From: JBEKUY01 sp049514555
Lineage (GTDB): Bacteria > Acidobacteriota > Terriglobia > Acidiferrales > UBA7541
Direction of reading: 5' to 3'
Length of the DNA: 64,000 bases
Assembly (NCBI GenBank): GCA_049514555.1
Contig: JBEKUY010000010.1
Coordinates: forward strand, 1 to 64,000
A program made the position numbers and the translations under genes. Of the stretch, positions 15,668-24,839 are shown one piece after another; position 1 is the first letter of the stretch; each line of letters opens with the position of its first letter. The notes beneath the pieces are model-generated. The model made no database searches. It had not been told where the DNA came from and saw only the letters and a list, made by a program, of their open reading frames with translations.

Positions 15668-16774
15668 GTGATGCTCAAGGTGATGAAGAGGATCGCGCAG
15701 ACGGCGGGAGGGGTACTGGCCGCGACGGTGCTGGCGATACTCGGGCTGGCGCTGGCGCACCGGCGGCCGGCGAAGATATTGCCGCTCAGGATCGAAGGAC
15801 GCGGCTCAGCAGCGGCGCGAGATCGCGCGGAAGGCGGGAATCGCGATTCGCTCAAAGCGGGGAAGTGGCCGAGCGAATTGAGCTTGATGACCTGGAACCT
15901 GGGCTATGCGGGGATGGGAGAAGAAGCGGACTTCTTCATGGATGGCGGACATGACGTACTGGCGAAGGACAAGGCGACTGTGGTCGCGCATCTCGAGAAC
16001 ATCACCGACTTCCTTCAGCAGCACCCGCAGGACATCTATTTTCTGCAGGAAGTGGACTCGGATTCGCGCAGGTCGTACTACGTGGACGAGTTTGGAGGCA
16101 TCACCGGGGCGTTGAGCGATTACTACTATTCCTCCGCTCTGAACTTCGACGTGCGGTTCCTGCCGTATCCATTCACGCAGCCGATCGGCCGGGTGCGATC
16201 GGGGCTCTTGTCACTTGCGGCTTACCAGCCCGCTGAGGCCGCGAGGTTCCAGCTTCCGGGCTCGTTTCGCTGGCCGGTGTCGTCTTTCAACCTCGATCGC
16301 TGCTTGCTGGTTTGGAGATTGCCGCGCGAGGACGGAAAGGAATGGGTGGTGATGAATGTCCACCTGGAGGCCTGGGACGCAGGAGGCGGGTTGAAGAGCC
16401 AGGAGCTGGAGTTCTTGAGAAACCTGGCCATCGGCGAGTACGAGCGCGGCAATTACGTGATCGTCGGAGGCGATTGGAACGCGACGCTGCCGGGCGTGCG
16501 GTTGGACCAGTTTCCGTCCACAAGCAAGCTCAATCAATACAACATGACTCTGCCTGCGAATTTCTTGCCGAGCGGATGGCGTTGGGGCGTGGACGCGTCC
16601 CGCCCGAGCAACCGGCGCAGCGACGCGCCGTACCGGCCGGGGGAGAACTACGTCACGGTGATTGACGGCTTCGTGGTGAGCCCGAATGTACAGATTTTGT
16701 CGGTGAACACGCTGGCGCTGGGATTTCGCGACTCGGACCACGAGCCCGTGGTGATGAGAGTTGTTTCCCGGTAA
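15668..16774 (+). CDS. Endonuclease/exonuclease/phosphatase family protein
   Basis: A 368-aa protein of the EEP fold, which cleaves phosphodiester bonds in nucleic acids, lipids or inositol phosphates. An N-terminal hydrophobic segment (about residues 12-30) is a membrane anchor or signal peptide, so it should act outside the cytoplasm. The family residues are present: MTWNLGYAG near 74-82, the catalytic Glu in FLQEVD near 127, VGGDWNATLPG near 270 with the D-x-N pair, and the terminal DSDHEPVVMR with the Asp-His pair. The start is the GTG at 15668 or the ATG immediately after. The substrate is not known; the exported location argues against a DNA repair role. Confidence 0.82.
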   Translation: MMLKVMKRIAQTAGGVLAATVLAILGLALAHRRPAKILPLRIEGRGSAAARDRAEGGNRDSLKAGKWPSELSLMTWNLGYAGMGEEADFFMDGGHDVLAKDKATVVAHLENITDFLQQHPQDIYFLQEVDSDSRRSYYVDEFGGITGALSDYYYSSALNFDVRFLPYPFTQPIGRVRSGLLSLAAYQPAEAARFQLPGSFRWPVSSFNLDRCLLVWRLPREDGKEWVVMNVHLEAWDAGGGLKSQELEFLRNLAIGEYERGNYVIVGGDWNATLPGVRLDQFPSTSKLNQYNMTLPANFLPSGWRWGVDASRPSNRRSDAPYRPGENYVTVIDGFVVSPNVQILSVNTLALGFRDSDHEPVVMRVVSR

Positions 16775-16882
16775 GGATGAAACGGCCGCAGACCTTGAAT
16801 GACCGGTCTGCGCTACGCGTATGTTGACTGGGCGCAGGGTTCTCGTATAGAGAGGTACGCAAGGGACCGCCGGGAGGAGACG

Positions 16883-17305
16883 ATGAAAAGACCGAAGCAG
16901 ATCCTGGTTGCGCTGAAAGAGTACGAGCACGCCGTGGAGCTGACCGATCTGGCTTGCCGCGTCGGTACGCGAGGGGCCACGCTGCTTTTAGTGAACGTGA
17001 TCGAGCTCCCGGACGTGACGCCGCTCGATGCCGAGTTGCCGGAGCTGGAGGCACTAGCGAAAAAGATCCTGCGCGCGGGCGAACGGATGGCGCGGCGCAG
17101 CCGCTTGAAAACGAAGACGCTGGTGCTGAGGGCGCACTCGGCGGGGGCCGCGCTGCTCGACGAACTCAAAGAAAGGAAGATCGACCTGGCCATCCTCGGC
17201 TATCACCATGGGCGGCTGGGCGAGGCGGTCTTTGGCTCGACGGCGAGACACGTGGCCGCGCAGGCGCCTTGCCGCGTGCTGCTCAGCATCCCGCGATTGA
17301 AGTAG
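16883..17305 (+). CDS. Universal stress protein, UspA family
   Basis: A 140-aa single-domain UspA-fold protein. It starts KQILVALKEYEHAVELTDLA with the first beta strand, and ends with ILGYHHGRLGEAVFGSTARHVAAQAPCRVLL, whose G-x2-G-x9-G(S/T) pattern is the ATP-binding loop (here GYHHGRLGEAVFGST). It is probably an ATP-binding stress adaptor in the cytoplasm. GGAGGAGA lies 3-10 nt before the ATG at 16883, which fixes the start. It converges with the ABC transporter operon. A separate, broken usp gene lies at 6375. Confidence 0.85.
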   Translation: MKRPKQILVALKEYEHAVELTDLACRVGTRGATLLLVNVIELPDVTPLDAELPELEALAKKILRAGERMARRSRLKTKTLVLRAHSAGAALLDELKERKIDLAILGYHHGRLGEAVFGSTARHVAAQAPCRVLLSIPRLK

Positions 17306-17332
17306 TATGGCTGCTTCAAGAGCCAAAAAGGG

Positions 17333-18466
17333 TTAGTCGAGAGATTTTTGGAAGCGGAGGACGCTGACCGTCAACATGACGACGCCGAGCGCCGCCATGG
17401 CCACGATCTGCGGCCAAAGCACATCGAGTCCCACGCCCTTCAGATACACGCCGCGCAGCACGACCATGAAATAACGCAGCGGGTTCCCGTAGTCCAGCAA
17501 CTGCAGCCATCGAGGCATGCTGCTGATGGGGGTGCCGAACCCGGAGAAGATGATCGTCGGCATCATGAAGAAGAAGCCCGCGACCATGGCTTGCTGCTGC
17601 GTGTTCGCCAGCGTCGAGAGGAGCAGCCCGATTCCGACCATGCAGAGCAGATAGACGGCCGCGCCGAAGACCAGCACCATGACGTGCCCACGAAACGGCA
17701 CACGGAACCACAGCGTTCCCACCAGCGATACCAGCGCGACGTCCATCAACCCGATCAGGTAAAACGGAAGCGTTTTCCCCAGGATGAATTCGACCCGGCG
17801 GATCGGCGTCACCATGATCTGTTCGAGCGTGCCGATCTCGCGCTCGCGCACGACGGCGAAGGCCGTCAGCATGACCACCATCACGGTGGTGAGGTTGCCG
17901 ATCACCCCGGGAACGAAATACCAGCGGCTCTGCAAGTCCTCGTTGAACCACGGCCGGCGTTCCAGCTCCACGCTGGGCATCTGCGCGGTCAAGAACGGCG
18001 CGGTGCGCGCGAGGCGCTCGGTCTGATAGTCGCCGGCGAAGGCCGCGGCGACCTGGCTGACGTAGCCCATGCCGACCAGAGCCGTGTTGGAATTGCTGCT
18101 GTCCACGATGACCTGCACGGGGGCCGTTTGGCCTTTGCGCAAGTCCTGCGCGAAGCCGGCGTTGATTTGCACGGCCAGGAGCACCTGGTCGCGATCGATC
18201 AGCTCGCCGATTTGCCGCCGGTCTTGGAGGTGCGCCCGCACATCGAAATATTGGCTGGCGGCAAACCGCGAGATCAGGTCCCGGCTTTCCTGGGTATTGT
18301 CGAGGTCCAGGACCGCGGTGGGTACGTGGCGGATGTCGAGCGTGGCGGCGTAGCCGAAGATCAGCATCTGGACCACCGGCGGTCCAAACAGCGTGAAGCG
18401 GGTGCGCTTGTCACGAAAGACTTGGATGAACTCTTTGACCAGCATGTGACGGATTCGCCCGAGCAT
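17333..18466 (-). CDS. ABC-2 type permease, YbhR-like
   Basis: An inner-membrane permease of about 377 aa with the typical ABC-2 drug/lipid exporter layout: a short cytoplasmic start (RIRHMLVKEFIQVFRDKRTRF), TM1 (LFGPPVVQMLIFGYAAT), a large extracytoplasmic domain of about 150 residues, then five TM segments. It is last in the minus-strand export operon. The ATG at 18466 has GAGGAGG 5 nt upstream and starts 11 nt after the preceding permease stop. The order of genes matches ybhG-F-S-R, where this one would be YbhR. It should form the channel with the preceding permease and the two ATPases. Confidence 0.87.
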   Translation of the reverse strand: MLGRIRHMLVKEFIQVFRDKRTRFTLFGPPVVQMLIFGYAATLDIRHVPTAVLDLDNTQESRDLISRFAASQYFDVRAHLQDRRQIGELIDRDQVLLAVQINAGFAQDLRKGQTAPVQVIVDSSNSNTALVGMGYVSQVAAAFAGDYQTERLARTAPFLTAQMPSVELERRPWFNEDLQSRWYFVPGVIGNLTTVMVVMLTAFAVVREREIGTLEQIMVTPIRRVEFILGKTLPFYLIGLMDVALVSLVGTLWFRVPFRGHVMVLVFGAAVYLLCMVGIGLLLSTLANTQQQAMVAGFFFMMPTIIFSGFGTPISSMPRWLQLLDYGNPLRYFMVVLRGVYLKGVGLDVLWPQIVAMAALGVVMLTVSVLRFQKSLD

Positions 18467-18476
18467 CCCAGCCTCC

Positions 18477-19619
18477 TCAGTCCAGCCTCTTGTGGAATGC
18501 GCGCGTGGCCAGCAGCGCCAGCAGCGCAGCAAACACGCCCAGAGCCAGCAAATTCGTTTGCAGTTGCGCCAGCGAGGTGCCCTTGAGAAAGACGCTGCGA
18601 ATAATGGTCATGAAGTAGCGCGCGGGCAGGACCCAAGAAATGACTTGAACCGGCACAGGCATCTGGTCAATGGGGAAAATGAAACCGGAGAGCAGAAACG
18701 TGGGCAGAAACGTGGCCAGCATGGCCATCTGATTGGCGGCCATTTGCGATTTGCCGACGACGGAAAAGAAGTATCCCAGCGACAGCACCACGATCAGGAA
18801 GAGGGTGGAGCTCAAGAAAAACACGCTCCAGCGGCCGCGGAAAGGTACGTCGAACCAGAGCACGCCCAACACCGCGCACAAGGTCGTATCCAGCATCCCG
18901 ATGACGAAATAAGGCGCAAGTTTGCCCAGCATCACCTCCATCGAGGTGACGGGCGTGGAGATGAGCTGCTCCATGGTGCCGCGCTCCCATTCGCGCGCGA
19001 TGGTCAGCGAGGTGAGGAACGTGCCGACCACGGCCATGACCATCACCACGACGCCGGGCACGATGCCGGCCGAGCTTTCCAAGTTTTCGTTGAACCAGGT
19101 GCGCGCGTCCACGCGGATGGGCGCGGACGCAGTGGACGCTCCGGCCAGCCCATGGCGCTGCAACCACTCGAGCTGCACCTGCTGCGAGTAACCCCGTATG
19201 ACCGCTTCGCTGTAACTCATGCTCACATTCGCCGTGTTGTTGTCCGAAGCGTCCACGATGGCCTGCACTTCCACCTTCCCGCCCGCGGCGAGTTTGCGGG
19301 AAAAATCCCAGGGAATGACGACGGCGAGCTGGCAACGTCCCGCATCAATGGCGGCATTCAACTCTCGGTAGTTGTTGGCGACTTTCACCACCCGGAAATA
19401 CTCCGAGGCCTGGAAGTGTTTCAGAAGGTCTTGGCTTTGCTGGCTGGCGTCGCGGTCCAGGACGCAGATGGGGACGTGCTTGATGTCGAAGCTGATGCCG
19501 TAGCCGTAGGCGAACATCAATAGGATGGGCATGGCCACGACGACGAGCAGGCTGCGCGGGTCGCGGAAAATTTGAATCAGTTCCTTGTGAGCCATTGCGG
19601 CTAGGCGGCGCCAGTTCAT
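18477..19619 (-). CDS. ABC-2 type permease, YbhS-like
   Basis: A 380-aa paralogue of the following permease with the same layout: AAMAHKELIQIFRDPRSLLVVVAMP at the N-terminus, a large periplasmic domain (about 45-175) and five C-terminal TM segments. REWERGTMEQLISTPVTSMEVMLGKLAPY is the coupling region typical of ABC-2 exporters. The ATG at 19619 overlaps the upstream ATPase stop codon by 4 nt (ATGA), so translation is coupled; this rules out the longer N-terminal reading up to 19868. Confidence 0.87.
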   Translation of the reverse strand: MNWRRLAAMAHKELIQIFRDPRSLLVVVAMPILLMFAYGYGISFDIKHVPICVLDRDASQQSQDLLKHFQASEYFRVVKVANNYRELNAAIDAGRCQLAVVIPWDFSRKLAAGGKVEVQAIVDASDNNTANVSMSYSEAVIRGYSQQVQLEWLQRHGLAGASTASAPIRVDARTWFNENLESSAGIVPGVVVMVMAVVGTFLTSLTIAREWERGTMEQLISTPVTSMEVMLGKLAPYFVIGMLDTTLCAVLGVLWFDVPFRGRWSVFFLSSTLFLIVVLSLGYFFSVVGKSQMAANQMAMLATFLPTFLLSGFIFPIDQMPVPVQVISWVLPARYFMTIIRSVFLKGTSLAQLQTNLLALGVFAALLALLATRAFHKRLD

Positions 19620-20578
19620 TGCGGCCTCCGATCCGGAGCGGATTGAGCGTGCGTGGTGGTGAGAGAGACGAAAACATCCTCGAGCGAGGGGCGGATCGTT
19701 TCGATCTTCTTGACGCGGATTCCACGCTCGCTCAGGTAAGAGTTCAGCGTGTGAACGGCTTCGCTGGCTTCGGGTACGACGAGATGCAAGGCGTCGCCGA
19801 AGACGGCGGCATCCATTACGCCGGGGGCTGACTTTAGCGTTTCGAGAGCTGGTCCCAACGGCTCGCATTCGACAAGGAGGAGTTCGCCCTTCATCGCGCG
19901 CTGCTTCAGTTCCGTAGGCGAACCGGAAGCGACGATCTGTCCGCGATAGATCAGCACGAGGCGATTGCAGTACTCAGCTTCGTCCATGTAATGCGTGGTG
20001 ACGAACACTGTGACGCCCTCGCCGGCCATGCGGTGGATCAGTTCCCAGAACTGCCGGCGGGAAATGGGGTCCACGCCGGAGGTGGGTTCATCGAGGAAGA
20101 GAATCGGCGGACGATGCAACACGGCGCAACCCAGGGCCAGGCGCTGCTTCCATCCGGTGGCCAGTGTGCCGGTAATCGCGGATTCGCGGTCCGTCAGGCC
20201 TGCCATGTCCAGGGCCCAGCGAATACGCTCGGGAAGGGCCGAGGAAGAGACTTTGTACATGCCACCAAAGAATCGGAGGTTTTCGATCACACGCAGATCG
20301 TTGTAGAGCGAAAACTTCTGGGACATGTAGCCGATCTGCTGGCGGACCTTTTCGGGTTCGCGCGCCACGTCAATGCCGGCGACCGTCGCGTGGCCCGAGG
20401 TCGGGTGCAGCAGGCCGCACAGCATGCGGATGGTTGTGGACTTTCCTGCGCCGTTTGGTCCGAGGAAGCCGAAGATTTCGCCCCGCTGCGCTTCCAGGCT
20501 GATGTGGTCCACCGCGACGAAGTCGCCAAAGCGCTTGACGAGATCGCGGACCACAACGGATGGATCGCCGTTCGTCAT
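19616..20578 (-). CDS. ABC transporter ATPase, equivalent of YbhF second half
   Basis: A 320-aa nucleotide-binding subunit. Walker A is GPNGAGKST near residues 40-48, the Q-loop follows in YMSQKFSLY, Walker B is ILFLDEPTSGVDP near 165, and the H-loop is intact (VTTHYMDEAEY). The ABC signature is degenerate: TLATGWKQRLA in place of LSGGQ. It is one of two adjacent ATPase genes; the other has the reverse defect, so they most likely form a heterodimer with one good and one poor ATP site. It overlaps both neighbours by 4 nt. Confidence 0.9.
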   Translation of the reverse strand: MTNGDPSVVVRDLVKRFGDFVAVDHISLEAQRGEIFGFLGPNGAGKSTTIRMLCGLLHPTSGHATVAGIDVAREPEKVRQQIGYMSQKFSLYNDLRVIENLRFFGGMYKVSSSALPERIRWALDMAGLTDRESAITGTLATGWKQRLALGCAVLHRPPILFLDEPTSGVDPISRRQFWELIHRMAGEGVTVFVTTHYMDEAEYCNRLVLIYRGQIVASGSPTELKQRAMKGELLLVECEPLGPALETLKSAPGVMDAAVFGDALHLVVPEASEAVHTLNSYLSERGIRVKKIETIRPSLEDVFVSLTTTHAQSAPDRRPQ

Positions 20579-21522
20579 GGTTGCTTCCCGGCGATTCCGC
20601 CTTGAACGGCCGCGACAAAAAGATCTTCGATGGTGGGAGTGATTTGCTCGATGACCTCGAATGACGCGCCCGAGCCCTCGAGCCGCGCCCGCAACTCAGG
20701 GATGCGGCGCGCGGCATCATCCACGACGAGATGAACGCCGCTTCCCACGAGAACGAGACTGGAGATGCCCTCGGCTTTTTCGAGGGTTTCGCGCACCTGG
20801 CGCGGGTCCGCCGACACGATCGAAATCACCGCGCCCGGCAGGTTTTGCTTGAGCGCGGCCGGGGTATCGCAAAAGAGCAGGCGCCCTTGATGCAGCAGGG
20901 CGACGCGGTGGCATCGCTCGGCCTCGTCCAGATACGCCGTCGAAGTGAGGATGGCGACGCCTTCGGCGAGCAGCGAATACAGGATGGCCCAGAATTCCCG
21001 GCGCGAAACCGGATCGACGCCGTTGGTGGGCTCGTCCAAGAGGATGACTTTTGGCGTGTGAATCAGCGCGCAGACGAGTCCCAGCTTTTGCTTCATCCCG
21101 CCCGAGAGCTTTCCGGCGAGGCGCGCGCGAAACTCGCCGAGCCCGGCCGCCGCGAGCAACCGTTGCGCTCGCTGCTCGCGCTGCACGGGGCGAATGCCGA
21201 ATATGTCCCCGTAGAAGCGGATGTTCTCGTACACGGTCAAATCGTCGTAGAGGCCGAACCGCTGGGGCATGTAACTGATCGCGTGCCTGGCACCCTCGGG
21301 GCTGCGAATGATGTCGATACCCGCCACCAGGGCTGAGCCGGAATCCGGCGCGAGCACGCCCGCCAGCATGCGCAGGGTGGTCGTCTTGCCGGCGCCATCG
21401 GGCCCGACCAGGCCGAAGATTTCGCCCGGGCTGACGTCGAAGCTGAGACGGTCCACGGCCAGCACGCCGGGGAAGCGCTTGGTCAGTTCGGAGGCGCGGA
21501 TGGCGGCGTTCGGCTCGGTCAT
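20575..21522 (-). CDS. ABC transporter ATPase, equivalent of YbhF first half
   Basis: A 315-aa nucleotide-binding subunit with Walker A GPDGAGKTT, a canonical signature LSGGMKQKL near residue 140 and Walker B VILLDEPTNGVDP. The H-loop His is replaced: LTSTAYLDEAERC has Ala where the next gene has His. In E. coli both ATPase domains sit in one protein, YbhF; here they are separate genes with a 4-nt overlap. The C-terminal about 90 residues form an accessory domain common to this family. Confidence 0.9.
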   Translation of the reverse strand: MTEPNAAIRASELTKRFPGVLAVDRLSFDVSPGEIFGLVGPDGAGKTTTLRMLAGVLAPDSGSALVAGIDIIRSPEGARHAISYMPQRFGLYDDLTVYENIRFYGDIFGIRPVQREQRAQRLLAAAGLGEFRARLAGKLSGGMKQKLGLVCALIHTPKVILLDEPTNGVDPVSRREFWAILYSLLAEGVAILTSTAYLDEAERCHRVALLHQGRLLFCDTPAALKQNLPGAVISIVSADPRQVRETLEKAEGISSLVLVGSGVHLVVDDAARRIPELRARLEGSGASFEVIEQITPTIEDLFVAAVQGGIAGKQP

Positions 21523-21525
21523 GGC

Positions 21526-22524
21526 TCATTTCTTCGCAGCGATATCGATCGTGGCATCGGCGGGCATGCCCGGCTTCAGCTCGTGGTTGGGATTATCGAG
21601 GTCGATCTTCACCCGGTAAACCAAGGTGACGCGTTCCTTGTGCGTTTCCACGCTCTTGGGAGTGAACTCGGCCTCCGAGGAAATAAACGAAACACGGCCC
21701 AGATAGGTTTTCCCCGGAAAGGTATCGGTGTGCACCGTCGCTACCTGGCCCCAGTGAATGCGGCCCAGATCGGTCTCACTGACGTACCCGCGCATCCAGA
21801 GATGCTCCACGTCAGCAATGGTGACCACAGGCGTGCCCGGCGCCATCACCTCGCCAAGCTCGGCCTGCCGCACCAGCACGACGCCGGACGCGGGTGCACG
21901 CAGCACCGTGTATCCCAGACGGACTCGCGACATTTGCAGGTTTTGGTGCGCCTGATTCACCGCGGCCTGGTTCACCCGAATCTGTTCCTTCCGAGTGCCC
22001 TCCAGCAGCTCCGCGTAGGTCTGCTGGATGCGCTCGAAATTGGCTTGGGCGCGCGTCACCGCCGTGGCCGCGACGTCCCTCGTTTGTGCCGAGACTTCAT
22101 CCTTCTGGTAAAGCGATTCGTAGCGCTGCAGGTCGGCTTTCTTCAGGTCCAGGTCGGCTTGAGCGTCAATCAGACTCTGCTGCGCCGCTTTAATCTCCTG
22201 GCTGCGGCTGCCGGCTTCGGCCAGCGCGAGCTCTGCGTCGCGCGTGTGCACGCCGGCTTCATCCATTTGGACCTGTTGGCGGTAGTCGTCGCTATCGAGG
22301 CGCGCCAGCACGTCCCCCGCGTTCACCCACTGGCCTTCTTCGACCGGCAACTCGACGAGGCGCCCCTGCACTTTGAAGCTCACGACACTTTCGTGAGCCT
22401 CGATGTTGCCGGAGAGTTGCAGCACGTTGTCCGCAGGGCGCTGCGCTTTCCAGTGCGAGTAGACGTAGTAGGCGGCCACGGCCGCGGCGGCCAGCACCAG
22501 AACCACAACGATCGCTTTTCTCAT
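21526..22524 (-). CDS. HlyD-family periplasmic adaptor, YbhG-like
   Basis: A 332-aa membrane fusion protein that would bridge the ABC-2 permeases and the TolC channel. It has one N-terminal TM anchor (AIVVVLVLAAAAVAAYYVY), a biotinyl-lipoyl half-motif (VSFKVQGRLVELPVEEGQWVNAGDVLA), a long alpha-hairpin (about 85-200, rich in Ala, Gln and Glu) and the second lipoyl half followed by beta-barrel segments (YTVLRAPASGVVLVRQAELGEVM). It ends 3 nt before the first ATPase gene. Confidence 0.9.
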   Translation of the reverse strand: MRKAIVVVLVLAAAAVAAYYVYSHWKAQRPADNVLQLSGNIEAHESVVSFKVQGRLVELPVEEGQWVNAGDVLARLDSDDYRQQVQMDEAGVHTRDAELALAEAGSRSQEIKAAQQSLIDAQADLDLKKADLQRYESLYQKDEVSAQTRDVAATAVTRAQANFERIQQTYAELLEGTRKEQIRVNQAAVNQAHQNLQMSRVRLGYTVLRAPASGVVLVRQAELGEVMAPGTPVVTIADVEHLWMRGYVSETDLGRIHWGQVATVHTDTFPGKTYLGRVSFISSEAEFTPKSVETHKERVTLVYRVKIDLDNPNHELKPGMPADATIDIAAKK

Positions 22525-22594
22525 TGTTCCTGTACCTTCCTGTCAGAATCCCCGCTCGCGCTCTTGCCGGCCGTTTTCCGCGGCAGTTCGCGCG

Positions 22595-23950
22595 TCACTG
22601 AATACCCAGGTAGGGCTCGTAGATCTTTTCCGTATTCCCCAGCGCCAAAGCGAGCGCCGCCTTGGCGTCGGAGTGGCGGGTCAGTGCGACGATGGAGTTC
22701 TGTTGCGCGCGCGCCAGCGAATCCTGCGCATTCACGACTTCAATATTGTTCGTGAGGCCGTCCTTGAAGCGGTCGCGAGCCAGGCTTAACTCCTGTTGCG
22801 CCAGATCGAGCGCTTCCTGCGCCACCTTCACTTCTTCGTCCGCCGATTCCAGGTTCAGCAGCGCCTGCCGGATATCCTGCTCGATCCCCAGGCGGAGGTC
22901 GGCCATCTGGTCGTCTACGCGCTGGATGCGACTGTCCAGTTCCCGGCGCTCTCCCTGACGATCTTGATCGAAGAGCGTCACGCTTAGCGAGCCTTGAATC
23001 GCGCCGGTGCCGTTGAAGCCGCCCGCACTTCCCCCAATGCCTCCGTAATTCGCGCTTACGCTGAGCCGAGGCAAGTACCGTGCGTGCGAGGCCTTGATTT
23101 GTTCTCCGAGGGCTGCCCGCTGCGCCAGCAATGAAAGGTAGTCGGCACGCCCGGCGAGCGCGCCGTTCAGCGCTGCGTCAATGGGCGGCGGCTCGACCGC
23201 GCGGTACTGGAGGAGTTCGGCCAGCTCGAGCGGCGTGCCGGGGCTCATCCCGATGTTGCGCGCCAGCACGAGCAGCGCCTGCTTGGCCGAGTTACGTGCT
23301 TCGACCAAACTCTGGCGGTCGGCAGCGAATTGCACCCGGGCGCGCACCACGTCGATGCCGGTGGCCATGCCGGCGTCATGCTGGTCGCGGGCCAGCTTCA
23401 GCAGGGACTCCGAGGTGTCCACTCGGGATTGCGCCGCAACCACTTGAGCGGCTGCCGACTCGGCATTCAGATACAGCCCGGCCACCTGACGGATGATTTC
23501 GTCGCGCGCTTCCCGCAAATCGCTGCGCGCGGCGCCTTCCTGCTGCTTGCTGGCCTTCCAGTTGTGATAGCTCTGGGGGTCGAAGAGCGCTTGGTTGGCA
23601 CTGAGCCTGAAGTCGTACGTCGAGAAGGGCCCCACCACTGCCGGCAGTCCCGGAAAACTGATCCCTTGGGCTGCGAGGCTGAGCGTTTGGTAGGTAGCCG
23701 GAATCTGGAACTGAGCGTGCGGAAGAAGGAGCGAACGGCGCCGTTCGACGGTGCCCTGCGCTTCGCCGATGCGCGTGCCCGCAACCAAAACACTCAAATT
23801 GGCGCGCAGGCCTCTCTCCATCGCGTCCTTGAGCGTGAGGCGGTACGGCGATGATCCAGGCGCCGCAGATTGCGCGCCGGCAGGGCGGGGAATTGCTCCC
23901 ATCTCCGCTATCGCCAGCAGGACGCAAATAGTTATCAGATTTCGTTTCAT
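22595..23950 (-). CDS. TolC-family outer membrane efflux protein
   Basis: A 451-aa outer membrane channel subunit. A signal peptide (MKRNLITICVLLAIAEMGA to about residue 26) is followed by two repeated OEP halves: LTLKDAMERGLRANLSV near 38 opens the first, and alpha-helical hairpins at about 145-225 and 340-430 carry the AAQVVAAQSRVDTSESLL and ALDLAQQELSLARDRF coiled segments that form the periplasmic tunnel. It is the second gene of the tetR-tolC-hlyD-ABC operon, which implies a complete envelope-spanning exporter. Confidence 0.9.
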   Translation of the reverse strand: MKRNLITICVLLAIAEMGAIPRPAGAQSAAPGSSPYRLTLKDAMERGLRANLSVLVAGTRIGEAQGTVERRRSLLLPHAQFQIPATYQTLSLAAQGISFPGLPAVVGPFSTYDFRLSANQALFDPQSYHNWKASKQQEGAARSDLREARDEIIRQVAGLYLNAESAAAQVVAAQSRVDTSESLLKLARDQHDAGMATGIDVVRARVQFAADRQSLVEARNSAKQALLVLARNIGMSPGTPLELAELLQYRAVEPPPIDAALNGALAGRADYLSLLAQRAALGEQIKASHARYLPRLSVSANYGGIGGSAGGFNGTGAIQGSLSVTLFDQDRQGERRELDSRIQRVDDQMADLRLGIEQDIRQALLNLESADEEVKVAQEALDLAQQELSLARDRFKDGLTNNIEVVNAQDSLARAQQNSIVALTRHSDAKAALALALGNTEKIYEPYLGIQ

Positions 23951-24017
23951 GACTCTTCTCCCGTCACGTCCGCGCTTTCGAGCCGTCCAGGCTCCCGTCT
24001 GCGGTTTACCGCAATCT

Positions 24018-24710
24018 TCAGGTTGATGATCTTCGCCGTTTGGCGGGTTTCTGCGCCTTCACGCCATTCAAGATCAGGTCCAGGTGCGCTTCGCGGTAGG
24101 CGTCCAAATCGAGCGGATGCCGCTCGCCGAAGATGAGCTGCCAAACGACCGCGAGCATCCCCGGGGCGCCGAGCATGAAGGGAAACTCGATCACCTTCGT
24201 CCTGCGGCATTCTCCGGACGCGATGCCCCTGGCCAAGACAAGATGCGTGAGTCTCCGGGCCCGCTGAAACACTTCGCGATACCAAATCTCCGACAACTGC
24301 GGAAACTTGTTGCTCTCCGCAATCAGCATGCGCAGGACCGCGCGGGCCTTGGGGTTATCCACCAGTTGCGCATACTGCCGGCCGATCAACTGCCGCCCCA
24401 ACTCTTCGGCGGACCCGAAAAACGCCGCAGCGGACGTTTCCATGTCTTCGACCGTCGGCACGATGAGCTTTCGCACCATGGCGCGAAAAAGCTGTTCCTT
24501 GTCGCGGAAATAAAGGTAGATGGTTCCCTTGGCAATCCCCGCGCGGCGGGCCACGTCGTCGAGGCGCGCAGCTTCAAATCCGTTCACCGCGAACTCTTCG
24601 AACGCCGCGTCGAGAATCTCGCTGGGGCGTTTCTCTTTTCGCCGGCGTCTGATCGGCGCCGGGCTGGGGCGTTCTGCGGGTCTCGTGCGCGTGCGACTCA
24701 TGGGCCGCAT
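24018..24710 (-). CDS. TetR-family transcriptional repressor of the export operon
   Basis: A 230-aa regulator (227 aa if the second ATG at 24701 is used). After an Arg/Pro-rich leader comes the helix-turn-helix domain, EILDAAFEEFAVNGFEAARLDDVARRAGIAKGTIYLYF written here only by its ends, at about residues 30-70, followed by an all-helical ligand domain. It is the first gene of the operon, matching CecR (YbiH), which precedes ybhG in E. coli. A perfect 18-bp palindrome starts 9 nt upstream of its start codon and is the obvious operator, so the gene should be autoregulated. The ligand is unknown. Confidence 0.88.
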   Translation of the reverse strand: MRPMSRTRTRPAERPSPAPIRRRRKEKRPSEILDAAFEEFAVNGFEAARLDDVARRAGIAKGTIYLYFRDKEQLFRAMVRKLIVPTVEDMETSAAAFFGSAEELGRQLIGRQYAQLVDNPKARAVLRMLIAESNKFPQLSEIWYREVFQRARRLTHLVLARGIASGECRRTKVIEFPFMLGAPGMLAVVWQLIFGERHPLDLDAYREAHLDLILNGVKAQKPAKRRRSST

Positions 24711-24718
24711 GTTACTAC

Positions 24719-24736
24719 TGACTGACCGGTCAGTCA
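24719..24736. promoter_or_regulatory. TetR-type operator, perfect 18-bp palindrome
   Basis: TGACTGACCGGTCAGTCA reads the same on both strands. It lies between the tetR start and the divergent glucosidase gene (about 100 nt away), within the likely promoter of the efflux operon. Confidence 0.75.
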
Positions 24737-24839
24737 ACAGCAATCGTTCTGCAGAAACCCGCTCTCCGGGATCTACGCCCGTCGCGCCGGGAACGGCGGT
24801 GTGCGAGGATAGGCATGCAGCTTGGAGGAAGTGAGGGCA

